Source of the DNA: Bacteroidota bacterium
Lineage (GTDB): Bacteria > Bacteroidota > Bacteroidia > Bacteroidales > Lentimicrobiaceae
Reading direction: 5' to 3'
Assembly: GCA_023417935.1 (NCBI GenBank)
Contig: JAEZDY010000031.1
Span: 1 to 64,000 of the forward strand
DNA: 64,000 bases
In this document: piece after piece, positions 1-7,567 of the stretch
How positions within the stretch are numbered: position 1 is the stretch's first letter
Layout of the letters: every line of letters starts with the position of its first letter
Notes under the pieces: generated by a model
What the model saw: only the letters and a program-made list of their open reading frames with translations
Told to the model about the DNA's origin: nothing
The model's database searches: none
Program-made: the position numbers and the translations under genes

Positions 1-2
1 GT

Positions 3-197
3 GCAGACAACGTAGAATGTACTGATGCTGAGCACCAGGCCAACAGGCGCACCGTTATTAAAATAACCGGACTTGCACAAGAAGAACAGGTTGATGATAT
101 TGAACCACTTGAAGCATATAAAAATGGTCAGGTGATTAATTTAAACGACCTCAAAAAAGACTTTTTCATCGATTGTTCATCGGAGAAAGTAATCTAG
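3..197 (+). CDS. OmpA-family outer membrane protein, C-terminal fragment (5' end outside window)
   Basis: An open frame enters from the left edge and ends at TAG 195-197. It encodes the last 64 residues of a protein. The stretch ECTDAEHQANRRTVIKITG matches the end of Bacteroidota OmpA-like peptidoglycan-binding domains, where a Cys-containing loop precedes the conserved NRRT and a final beta strand. About 40 more residues, acidic and lysine-rich, follow the domain. Such proteins anchor the outer membrane to the cell wall. Only the tail is visible, so the N-terminal architecture (often TPR or WD40/PD40 repeats) is unknown. The stop codon lies in the first unit of a 28-bp tandem repeat (191-265). 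Confidence 0.72.
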   Translation, partial: ADNVECTDAEHQANRRTVIKITGLAQEEQVDDIEPLEAYKNGQVINLNDLKKDFFIDCSSEKVI

Positions 198-265
198 TAA
201 TCATTTATCAGAGAATTTAATCTGGTATTTGTACATCAGAGTAAGTAATCTGATAATTTTCCCTC
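191..265. repeat. 28-bp-period tandem repeat, about 2.7 copies
   Basis: Units start at 191, 219 and 247, exactly 28 bp apart. Each begins AATCT(A/G)(G/A)TA. The first two share ATCAGAG near their end; the third degenerates after about 14 nt. The first unit includes the stop codon of the OmpA-family gene, so the array looks like a duplication of the 3' gene boundary. Confidence 0.6.
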
Positions 266-293
266 GCCCCCTTTTTCTTTTTAATACGTTTCC

Positions 294-327
294 CTGGAAA
301 GCCTTCGCAAGAGGGCTTTCCTCCTTT
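294..327 (+). terminator. Probable intrinsic terminator after the OmpA-family gene
   Basis: GGAAAGCC (296-303) pairs with GGCTTTCC (314-321) around a 10-nt loop. Only a short pyrimidine-rich tail (TCCTTT) follows. It lies between convergent genes, so it may serve the + strand OmpA-family gene, the minus-strand dehydrogenase, or both. Confidence 0.55.
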
Positions 328-336
328 AAGAAGATA

Positions 337-1302
337 TCATATGCGATACCACTTGAGTGCTTCACTGATAGCAACCTCTATGGCAGTTTGAGGCAAATTA
401 AGTTCTGTTATAGATTTAACGGGCGAATAGTAATTTTTAATTGTCAATATTCGGGCATTTGCTTTGGTTAAAGGCATGTTGAACCCAAACATGTTTAAGA
501 ATGAAACCGCGTAGCCGATACCAATTAGAAGGGTATTGGGGATTCTGATTTTATGTTTAATGATCGAAGAAACAGACTCAACTTTACCATAAAATTCATA
601 ATAACTCAGGTTCTCATTAACGAGTAAATATCGTGAACCGCTCTTGCCACTATGAATAGCATTACAAATGGCTTTTGCAGCGTCATCCACATAAATGAAA
701 TTCTTCCCACCACCAGGCACCAAAAGGGGATTACTTTTAAGGAACAGGTTGAAAATCTTCATCGTACTACCTTTTTTGGAGTCGTATCCTATCATAAATG
801 ATGGGTTAACAACTATAGCTTCTATCAAATGATCAGAAGCAGCCCTGATAAACATGTTTTCGGCTAGCAACTTACTCCTTGCATAACTTGAATCCTTAAA
901 TTCAGGGGATATCTCCATCTCCTCCTTGCCCGGATGTTGTTTATCGCCAAACCCTATAGTATTAGCAGTGCTTATATAAATTATCCTTCTGCAATTGTTG
1001 GAAATTGCCGCGTCGAGCATATATTCTGAGGCCATCACATTCACTCTGAAGTATTCATCGTTTGTTGCAGCCGGAGATGTAACCGCTGCCGTATGAATAA
1101 CCACATCAATGTCTTTCATTGCTCTTTTAACATCTTCCTTGTTAAGAATATCGCCATGAATATGGGTTATAGGAAGGTCAATCAGGTTTGATGCATTGGC
1201 ATTTTTTCGGTATAAGCCATATACGACTTCATTTCTGTGCAAAAGATTACGGATAATATATCCCGCCAGAAAACCATTGGCCCCGGTTACAAGTATTTTC
1301 AT
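337..1302 (-). CDS. NAD-dependent epimerase/dehydratase (extended SDR family)
   Basis: A 321-residue cytosolic Rossmann-fold protein. It opens with MKILVTGANGFLAGYI, the extended-SDR nucleotide-binding motif TGxxGFxxxxI at the very N-terminus. A strand ending DVVIHTAA follows, and the catalytic Tyr and Lys are in SSYARSK. This is the nucleotide-sugar epimerase/dihydroflavonol-reductase type; the substrate cannot be told. A TTG at 1315-1317 would add five residues, but ATG 1300-1302 puts the first beta strand at the N-terminus as usual, so it is chosen. It follows the classical SDR gene by 11 nt on the same strand, so the two are probably co-transcribed. Confidence 0.85.
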   Translation of the reverse strand: MKILVTGANGFLAGYIIRNLLHRNEVVYGLYRKNANASNLIDLPITHIHGDILNKEDVKRAMKDIDVVIHTAAVTSPAATNDEYFRVNVMASEYMLDAAISNNCRRIIYISTANTIGFGDKQHPGKEEMEISPEFKDSSYARSKLLAENMFIRAASDHLIEAIVVNPSFMIGYDSKKGSTMKIFNLFLKSNPLLVPGGGKNFIYVDDAAKAICNAIHSGKSGSRYLLVNENLSYYEFYGKVESVSSIIKHKIRIPNTLLIGIGYAVSFLNMFGFNMPLTKANARILTIKNYYSPVKSITELNLPQTAIEVAISEALKWYRI

Positions 1303-1313
1303 AGGCGTATCAT

Positions 1314-2144
1314 TCAATCTTTGATCAGGAACCCTCTAGATTTAACATTTAATGTGTCTGCCTCATTCCGAATAATATCTGATGCCATAATAAGTCGAAG
1401 ATTAAGAGGAGTGATCTTCATTAACAGCCATATTAACTTGTTATATACACCCGGCACTATCTGGGCTTGCTTTTGCAGAAGTCCATTTATTGCTATGCGT
1501 GCTGCAATTTTAGGTGAGATTAATCCTAACCGGGCTATATAGCTTTGTTTTTCAATGCGACTTGTAACCTCCGCATTAGTCTTCATTGGTCCGGGGTGTA
1601 TAACACTGACCGACACACCTGTATCTTTTAGCTCCTGGTGTAATCCCCTAGAAAAAGAATAAACAAATGATTTTGAAGCCGGATAGATGGTTTTAAATGC
1701 AATAGGGCTAAATGATGCCATACTAGCCACATTCAGGATATAACTCTTCTTATGGGTTTTTAATTCAGGGAGCAATAGTCTGGTAAGTATTGTAACAGCA
1801 CGAATATTTATGGCGATCATTGATTCCAGTGATTCGGTACTTGCCAATTCAAATGACCTTGAACCTCCCACACCTGCATTGTTTATAAGCATGTTTACTT
1901 TGAAATTGCCTAAAGCCCAATTTGCAATGTCATATACGGAGCGTTCAGTATTGAGATCAGTTTCAAAATGCCATGCCTCAATTTTAAACTCCTGCTTGAG
2001 TCGGTTACAGTATGATTCGAGGCCTTCGCCAGGAAGTGATATAAGCAGTAAATTAATTTTCCTGCGAGCAAGTTCACCAGCAAGCTCTTTGCCAAAGCCT
2101 TGACTTGCTCCTGTAATTAAGGCATAAACTGGCAATTCATCCAT
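1314..2144 (-). CDS. Classical SDR-family oxidoreductase
   Basis: A 276-residue short-chain dehydrogenase. Cofactor motif TGASQGFG is at residues 11-18, the structural NNAG follows the fourth beta strand, the catalytic Ser is in NVASMASFSP, and the active-site Tyr and Lys are in YPASK. The family reduces or oxidises carbonyl or hydroxyl groups with NAD(P)H. The DltE/YqjQ-like overall pattern hints at a ketone, fatty-acyl or sterol-like substrate, but this is not resolved. ATG 2142-2144 gives a normal N-terminus. It is first of a two-gene minus-strand unit with the epimerase-like gene 11 nt downstream, and is divergent from the ArsC-like/fumC pair. Confidence 0.85.
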   Translation of the reverse strand: MDELPVYALITGASQGFGKELAGELARRKINLLLISLPGEGLESYCNRLKQEFKIEAWHFETDLNTERSVYDIANWALGNFKVNMLINNAGVGGSRSFELASTESLESMIAINIRAVTILTRLLLPELKTHKKSYILNVASMASFSPIAFKTIYPASKSFVYSFSRGLHQELKDTGVSVSVIHPGPMKTNAEVTSRIEKQSYIARLGLISPKIAARIAINGLLQKQAQIVPGVYNKLIWLLMKITPLNLRLIMASDIIRNEADTLNVKSRGFLIKD

Positions 2145-2214
2145 ACTATACTGATATATATTCGATTACACTTAAAGGTTTTAAAATAGGGTTAGAATTC
2201 TATAATTATATTTC

Positions 2215-2222
2215 TATATTTG
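2215..2222 (+). promoter_or_regulatory. -7 box (TATATTTG) for the ArsC-like/fumC operon
   Basis: Exact match to the Bacteroidota -7 consensus TAnnTTTG. No clear TTTG is seen at the -33 position. The predicted start of transcription is near 2226, about 55 nt before the preferred ATG at 2283. Confidence 0.5.
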
Positions 2223-2282
2223 TAACGTAACAACGGCATTGAATGTTCTTTTTATTTCCACATGTTTGTAACTTTACAGAAT

Positions 2283-2648
2283 ATGAACTTGACTTTTTAT
2301 CATTATAATAAGTGCAAAAAATCAAGGGCAGCACTTGACTTTGTGCGGCAACAGGGTATAGAACCGGTAATAATTAATTATATCGAGGAAGGCATTAGTG
2401 AACAAACAGTAAGACACTTATTAAACTTACTACAGGTAAGTCCATTTGAGATGATAAGACAGAATGAAGAATTCTTTAAGGAAAATTACAAACTTAAAAA
2501 TTTAAGTGATGAAGAATGGATTGCAACTATGGCAAAATACCCTAAACTACTTAAGCGACCTATTGTTGTTTATGGTAAAAAAGCTGTATTGGCTGATCCT
2601 CCACAAAATGCAAATCAAGTATTAACAGTATACAAACAGGACTTATGA
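2283..2648 (+). CDS. ArsC/Spx-family thioredoxin-fold protein
   Basis: About 121 residues from ATG 2283; an in-frame ATG at 2262 would add seven. The N-terminal strand and loop FYHYNKCKKSR carry the single Cys at the position of the ArsC catalytic cysteine. The C-terminal LLKRPIVVYGKKAVLADPP matches the arsenate-reductase signature, including the Arg before the cis-Pro. It may be an ArsC-type glutaredoxin-dependent reductase or a YffB-like relative. There is no ars operon nearby, and the link to fumC by a 4-nt overlap (ATGA at 2645) suggests a housekeeping or redox role rather than arsenic resistance. Confidence 0.75.
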   Translation: MNLTFYHYNKCKKSRAALDFVRQQGIEPVIINYIEEGISEQTVRHLLNLLQVSPFEMIRQNEEFFKENYKLKNLSDEEWIATMAKYPKLLKRPIVVYGKKAVLADPPQNANQVLTVYKQDL

Positions 2649-4027
2649 AAACAAGAATTGAGCATGACACTATGGGCGATATTGAGGTTGCCATAGATAA
2701 GTATTGGGGTGCACAGACTCAAAGATCACTTGAAAATTTTAAAATAGGTGATGGGAGAATGCCTATTGAGATCATAAGGGCTTTTGCTATTTTAAAGAAA
2801 GCTGCTGCATTTACAAATCGTGATCTTGGGGTACTGTCAGGCGAAAAGGCCGACCTCATTGGCAAGGCGTGTGATGAAATTCTTGATGGTAAATTTGACG
2901 ATCAATTTCCATTGGTTGTTTGGCAAACAGGGTCAGGCACTCAGTCAAATATGAATATGAATGAGGTCATCTCTAACAGATGTCATGTGCTGAATGGAGG
3001 TGTGTTGGGAGAGGGCAAAAGTCCGGTACATCCTAACGATGATGTTAATAAATCACAGTCGAGCAACGACACCTTCCCGACTGCAATGTCAATAGCAGCT
3101 TATAAAATGCTCATGGAAACCACTATTCCCGGAGCAGAAAAGTTAAAGAATACTTTGGCTGAAAAATCAGAGGCTTTTAAAGATATTGTTAAAATTGGTC
3201 GTACACATTTAATGGATGCAACACCGCTGACATTAGGGCAGGAATTTTCAGGATATGTTGCTCAAATGGAACATGGCATTAAGGCTATTAAAAACACGTT
3301 GCCACATCTGGCTGAATTAGCGCTCGGTGGCACTGCTGTTGGTACAGGCATTAATACACCTAAAGGTTATTCAGAAAAGGTAGCTCAAAAAATTGCGGAA
3401 ATAACTGGTTTGCCCTTCGTAACAGCACCTAATAAATTTGAATCTCTGGCAGCACATGATGCTATGGTGGAATCATCAGGTGCTCTGAAGACTCTTGCTG
3501 TTGGGTTGATGAAAATAGCAAATGATACCAGGCTACTCGCTTCAGGTCCCCGATCAGGAATTGGTGAAATCATTCTTCCAGCCAATGAACCCGGTTCTTC
3601 GATCATGCCCGGGAAAGTAAATCCAACACAGAATGAGGCATTAAGTATGGTTTGCGCGCAGGTTATAGGCTGTGATGCTGCAATTACAGTTGCTGCAACA
3701 CACGGTCATTTCCAGCTTAATGTATTCAAGCCCGTTATTATCTTTAACTTCCTCATGGCTGCGAGGTTACTGGGTGATGCTTGCGCATCATTCAATGATA
3801 ATTGCGCTGTTGGAATAGAAGCCAATCTTCCATTCATTAAAAAGAATCTGGAAAATTCTCTCATGCTGGTTACAGCGCTTAATACGCACATTGGTTATGA
3901 GAATGCTGCTAAAATTGCCAAAAAGGCTCATGCTGAAGGAACTACTTTACGACAAGCGGCTTTAGACTTAGAATTGTTAACAAATGAGCAGTTTGATGAA
4001 TGGGTTGATCCGGCTAAGATGATTTAG
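2645..4027 (+). CDS. fumC: Class II fumarate hydratase
   Basis: 460 residues, the usual length for class II fumarase, which interconverts fumarate and L-malate in the TCA cycle without an iron-sulfur cluster. Visible marks are the substrate segment TGSGTQSNMNMNEV, SSNDTFPTAM, GRTHLMDATPLTLGQE, and the superfamily signature GSSIMPGKVNP around residues 317-327 holding the mobile catalytic Ser loop. The C-terminal fumarase domain (NIGYE-like HIGYENAAKIAKKA) is complete. The start codon overlaps the end of the ArsC-like gene by 4 nt, implying translational coupling. The gene ends 10 nt from the convergent glycosyltransferase gene, and no terminator is seen between them. Confidence 0.97.
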   Translation: MKTRIEHDTMGDIEVAIDKYWGAQTQRSLENFKIGDGRMPIEIIRAFAILKKAAAFTNRDLGVLSGEKADLIGKACDEILDGKFDDQFPLVVWQTGSGTQSNMNMNEVISNRCHVLNGGVLGEGKSPVHPNDDVNKSQSSNDTFPTAMSIAAYKMLMETTIPGAEKLKNTLAEKSEAFKDIVKIGRTHLMDATPLTLGQEFSGYVAQMEHGIKAIKNTLPHLAELALGGTAVGTGINTPKGYSEKVAQKIAEITGLPFVTAPNKFESLAAHDAMVESSGALKTLAVGLMKIANDTRLLASGPRSGIGEIILPANEPGSSIMPGKVNPTQNEALSMVCAQVIGCDAAITVAATHGHFQLNVFKPVIIFNFLMAARLLGDACASFNDNCAVGIEANLPFIKKNLENSLMLVTALNTHIGYENAAKIAKKAHAEGTTLRQAALDLELLTNEQFDEWVDPAKMI

Positions 4028-4037
4028 AGCTGCTCGC

Positions 4038-5687
4038 CTATAATTGATCGGGGGGTAACTTTTTCAGGTCATTCATTTTCCAAATATAATAGTACTTGAC
4101 CAATAGGTTTTGTCGGTATACTGGTATTGTATCAGGCTTACTAATGTTAAAATAGTCGGCAAAGTGCCAATGAGGATCATCAAAGTCATAGCTTGAGGAG
4201 ATAAAGTAGGCATCCATACCTACCTTGAATCCACCTCTTTCATTAGTAATCCAGGCGTATTTATGTGTCCTTTCAAGGGGTGCAAGGGTTAGAACTTTAA
4301 TGCCCAGAGGTCTGGCCACATAATAATCAATGTTTGCAGCAGGGAACCACCTATGCGATACAATAACTGCATTACTGTCAATTGAGCCCTTCTTTAAATT
4401 ATTTGAATGTAATCTTTCAAATTCCGTCCCAAGATGTTCCCATCCATACATATCAAGGGTGATATCTTTAATACCAAGCCTTTTGCCTGTAGTGGGATCA
4501 ATGCCTTTATTGAGGAAAACGCCATAAAAAACCTGCAGCAATGCAGCAAGAATTACTATAGTTATAAATACTGCACCTACTTTAATTAAACCAGGGAACC
4601 ATTCACTTTTTCTGCCCCCTTCAGTCCTCTGCCGCAGCCACAATGCTGCAATCGGTATCAAACTTACATAAGCTGGGCCGGTCCAGTGAGGAAGTGTAGA
4701 ACGAAAGAGTGAGATGGTAAGAAATAAGAGGATAAATGGTAAGGCAATTAGCACAAATAACCACGCGCTTTGGTTTTTTAAGACTAGTTTCCTGCGTATC
4801 AGTGTAATAAGTGACAACGCGACAAGGGCAAAAACAATTGGATTATTGTAGAGTATCTGCCCGACAAGTTCGGTGCCAAAAGAATCTAATCTCAGAAAAC
4901 TTTCATTTACTTCAACCCTGTCACCATGAAACATAAAACTAATAAAATCGTTCCTCACATTCCATAACATTACTGGCACAAAACACAATACAGCAATAAG
5001 TAAAGAAACATATACATACCATTTCTTAAACCATGATCTATACTTCAAGAAGTAGAAAAGCGTACCCAAAAGTATGAATACTGATGTATATTTAGATAAT
5101 AGAGCTAACCCGACAGCTAATCCTGCCAGCATGAAACTGTTTGCAGTAACATTCTGTGGGTAAAGCCAACTCTTCCTTTTTTCAGTTTCATTATCATAGT
5201 TTAATTCCGGTCTATGGATTTCAGCTTTCGTCATGTTCTCTTCATGCTCTATTGCAATAACAAGGAAAAGCATGCTTAATAACCAAAACATCATTTGAGG
5301 ACTGTCGGGCATTATAAAAATGCCTGTAATCACAAATCCATATACAGAAATATTGTAGAGTACAGCAGCATACCATCCAGTTAACCTATCACCCAGTTTA
5401 ACTCCAATTTGGTATATGATAATGGTGCTAAAAGTACCAGAGACCATTGCAGCCAAACGAATCCACCCCTCACTATCAAAGTAAAGATTTAAGGTAAAGA
5501 GTTGAATGAACCATCCAACCATAGGTGGGTGGTCAAAATGACTCAGGTCAGGGTAAAGGGCATAAGTTATATAATACACTTCATCATTACCAAGTTCAAT
5601 TACTGAGCCAATCAATAACCTCAGAATGAATGATAGTACAAGAAGTAAAATTAAGGGATATGATCCTCTACTCACTTTATTGACCAA
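4038..5687 (-). CDS. GT39/ArnT-like polyprenyl-phosphate glycosyltransferase
   Basis: About 549 residues with roughly ten or more hydrophobic segments. The first periplasmic loop carries GNDEVYY with the acidic pair typical of the PMT_2 (ArnT/Pmt, GT-C fold) family. It is followed by HFDHPPMVGWFIQLF, a motif common in bacterial members. These inner-membrane enzymes move a sugar from a lipid-linked donor to a protein or lipid. A soluble C-terminal portion of about 130 residues follows. The start is unusual: there is no in-frame ATG before the first membrane segment and a TAA lies just upstream, so TTG 5685-5687 or GTG 5673-5675 must be used. It lies 32 nt downstream of the GH30 gene on the same strand, so read-through is possible. 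Confidence 0.85.
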   Translation of the reverse strand: MVNKVSRGSYPLILLLVLSFILRLLIGSVIELGNDEVYYITYALYPDLSHFDHPPMVGWFIQLFTLNLYFDSEGWIRLAAMVSGTFSTIIIYQIGVKLGDRLTGWYAAVLYNISVYGFVITGIFIMPDSPQMMFWLLSMLFLVIAIEHEENMTKAEIHRPELNYDNETEKRKSWLYPQNVTANSFMLAGLAVGLALLSKYTSVFILLGTLFYFLKYRSWFKKWYVYVSLLIAVLCFVPVMLWNVRNDFISFMFHGDRVEVNESFLRLDSFGTELVGQILYNNPIVFALVALSLITLIRRKLVLKNQSAWLFVLIALPFILLFLTISLFRSTLPHWTGPAYVSLIPIAALWLRQRTEGGRKSEWFPGLIKVGAVFITIVILAALLQVFYGVFLNKGIDPTTGKRLGIKDITLDMYGWEHLGTEFERLHSNNLKKGSIDSNAVIVSHRWFPAANIDYYVARPLGIKVLTLAPLERTHKYAWITNERGGFKVGMDAYFISSSYDFDDPHWHFADYFNISKPDTIPVYRQNLLVKYYYIWKMNDLKKLPPDQL

Positions 5688-5719
5688 GTATTAAGGTTTA
5701 GGAGCATTTAATTGTAAAA

Positions 5720-7174
5720 CTAAAATACTAAAGTAGCAATACTATGAGGCAGGCTCTTAACTGGAACTGCTGAACCATCAACCCAGAGGAAATAATCTGT
5801 TTCCTTATCAGTCTTGTTCATCACTATTACAACTACTGTTCCATCGGGATTGAGGAATGCAGTTGATAGTAGCTGACTGCGACTGGGTGAGGCAATAATG
5901 CGTTTAGCTCCTGGTTGGATAAATTTTGAGAAATGACCGATATAGTAGAACGAATTGGTATACTTCAATTCTCCTGTACGTGTATCACCATGCAATGGAG
6001 CGAAGCAAAAATTACCCACATGATTCGGGCCACCAAATTCATCAAGCAGGATATTCCAGTCTGTCCACCCAACAGCACCACTGTTAAAATCATAAATCAT
6101 AGATTCGCCATATGACTCACCTAGTGACCACATATTATATTCAGTAGAGTCGAAGTTTTCTGCTGTACCCTCTGTGAAGAGCAATTGCATATCAGGAAAA
6201 GCTTCTTTAACCCTTACAAGGTTATCATACATTGGTAATCCACCACTCCAGTCCTCATACCAATGAAAACCAAGGCCCCAAACGTATTTAGCTACTTCAG
6301 GATCGGAGAAATAAGTTTGTGCACGCTGGTATATCAAATCCCTGTTATGGTCCCACATAATGATCTTTTTGTCAGCGAGACCTTCTTTATGCATAGTTGG
6401 GCCCAGGTTTTTTGTTAAAAAATTTCGTTCCTCCTCAGCAGTAAATATGCAGCTTTCCCAAGTTTGTTTTGCCATGGGTTCATTTTGTATAGTTATACCC
6501 CAAATAGGAATACCTTCTTTTTCATAACTTTTAATGAATTTCACGAAATAGTTGGCCCATGGCTGATAAAACTCAGGTAAGAGCTTTCCGCCTTGCAACA
6601 TATTTTTAGTATCTTTCATAAATGCCGGTGGACTCCAGGGGCTCGCATAAGTAGTAAGTTTACCCCCAGCTTTTTTAATGGCTTCTTTGATCATTGGAAT
6701 GCGATATTTTTTATCATGATCAATACTAAAACTCTTGAGATCTGTGTCACCTTCATTGATATATGTATAACTGCCGCTTGAAAAATCACAACTATGAATG
6801 TTAGTTCGTATGAGTGTATAGCCAATACCGTTATTTTTATCAAAGTATGCGGTTAATACCTCATCTTGTTGGGCTTTGGGTAACTTGTAAAAGGTTTCAG
6901 CCGATGCATCAGTTATTGCACCCCCAATTCCCAAAAAGTCTTGAAATGTTTTTGTTGGATCAACAAACACACACACCTGCGTTTCAAAAGGTTGTCCGAA
7001 TTGTTTAAAATTTTCAGTAGCAGTTTGTGTAAGCCTGAAATCAGTATTTTCAGCTGTAGTGTAAACAGTTACTTTTTTCACTTTAGGCTCATAACTGATT
7101 GATTGCTGGGCACCGGCATAAAGCGATGCAGTTAGCAAAAGAAAAGCCAGGGAAATCATTTTACAAACTTTCAT
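5720..7174 (-). CDS. GH30-family glycoside hydrolase, secreted
   Basis: 484 residues from ATG 7172-7174. An N-terminal signal peptide ends near AGAQQ. The (beta/alpha)8 domain carries FLGIGGAITDA, YASPWSPPAFMK, the acid/base Glu in TIQNEP (about E232) and the nucleophile Glu in LLFTEG (about E335). A beta-sandwich C-terminus follows, as is standard for GH30. Related enzymes are glucosylceramidases or endo-/exo-beta-1,6-glucanases. Next to GH16 and SusCD genes, cleavage of beta-1,6 branches of laminarin-like glucan is the likeliest role. No lipobox is seen, so it is periplasmic or secreted. It is transcribed divergently from the PKD lipoprotein operon. Upstream in-frame codons to 7237 are rejected because a -7 box lies at 7181-7188. 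Confidence 0.9.
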   Translation of the reverse strand: MKVCKMISLAFLLLTASLYAGAQQSISYEPKVKKVTVYTTAENTDFRLTQTATENFKQFGQPFETQVCVFVDPTKTFQDFLGIGGAITDASAETFYKLPKAQQDEVLTAYFDKNNGIGYTLIRTNIHSCDFSSGSYTYINEGDTDLKSFSIDHDKKYRIPMIKEAIKKAGGKLTTYASPWSPPAFMKDTKNMLQGGKLLPEFYQPWANYFVKFIKSYEKEGIPIWGITIQNEPMAKQTWESCIFTAEEERNFLTKNLGPTMHKEGLADKKIIMWDHNRDLIYQRAQTYFSDPEVAKYVWGLGFHWYEDWSGGLPMYDNLVRVKEAFPDMQLLFTEGTAENFDSTEYNMWSLGESYGESMIYDFNSGAVGWTDWNILLDEFGGPNHVGNFCFAPLHGDTRTGELKYTNSFYYIGHFSKFIQPGAKRIIASPSRSQLLSTAFLNPDGTVVVIVMNKTDKETDYFLWVDGSAVPVKSLPHSIATLVF

Positions 7175-7180
7175 GGTGTT

Positions 7181-7188
7181 CAAATTTA
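7181..7188 (-). promoter_or_regulatory. -7 box (TAAATTTG) 6 nt before the GH30 start
   Basis: An exact TAnnTTTG on the minus strand, separated from the ATG by AACACC. The transcript would begin at or very near the start codon, giving a leaderless or nearly leaderless mRNA. No good -33 TTTG is seen at the usual spacing. Confidence 0.45.
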
Positions 7189-7393
7189 TAGTGTAAAGAT
7201 ACCGGTTTTGTTTTTTGAGTAACAAAGAATTTAGCATAAAGATCGAAAAATGGCATATTAAATGTTATCTCATGCAACCATTTTAAAATCCTATCGTCAT
7301 AGGTAAGGGTAATACCGTCTTGGTTAATAATCTTGCACAAATATTACCAATGCTGAGTTTTTTTATTTTTTTTAAAAGATTATTGCACTTTAA

Positions 7394-7425
7394 TTTGTTA
7401 TATGGGTCAATCCTGGTTATATTTG
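7394..7425 (+). promoter_or_regulatory. Consensus Bacteroidota promoter of beta-glucan locus 1
   Basis: TTTG at 7394-7397, a 20-nt spacer and TATATTTG at 7418-7425 fit the full TTTG-N19-21-TAnnTTTG consensus of the Bacteroidota primary sigma factor. Transcription should start near 7430, leaving a 5' leader of about 135 nt before the PKD lipoprotein gene. Confidence 0.75.
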
Positions 7426-7567
7426 TATTCAAACTAGTACGATATAATGAGATTAATTTTAAAGCATTATAAGCTGAGTTCTTCAATTGTAATTGATTTA
7501 GCAATTTGAAGATATTGAGCGTATAGTTATAAACAATTTAATTTAATCAAAACCAACTAAAAAAACC

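Larger units (their letters stand above)
7175..7567. other. Divergent regulatory spacer of beta-glucan locus 1
   Basis: A 393-nt AT-rich spacer without a convincing gene. It holds the GH30 -7 box at 7181-7188 and the strong rightward promoter at 7394-7425. The motif TTGCA or its complement TGCAA occurs at 7273-7277, 7333-7337 and 7383-7387, the last just upstream of the -33 box. The same pentamer is enriched in the spacer of locus 2 (25983-26363), so it may be a shared regulator half-site. Confidence 0.45.

Noticed and set aside
2283..2648. Arsenic resistance gene arsC
   Set aside because: No arsR, arsB or acr3 is near, and the gene is coupled to fumC. Only the family-level name is given.
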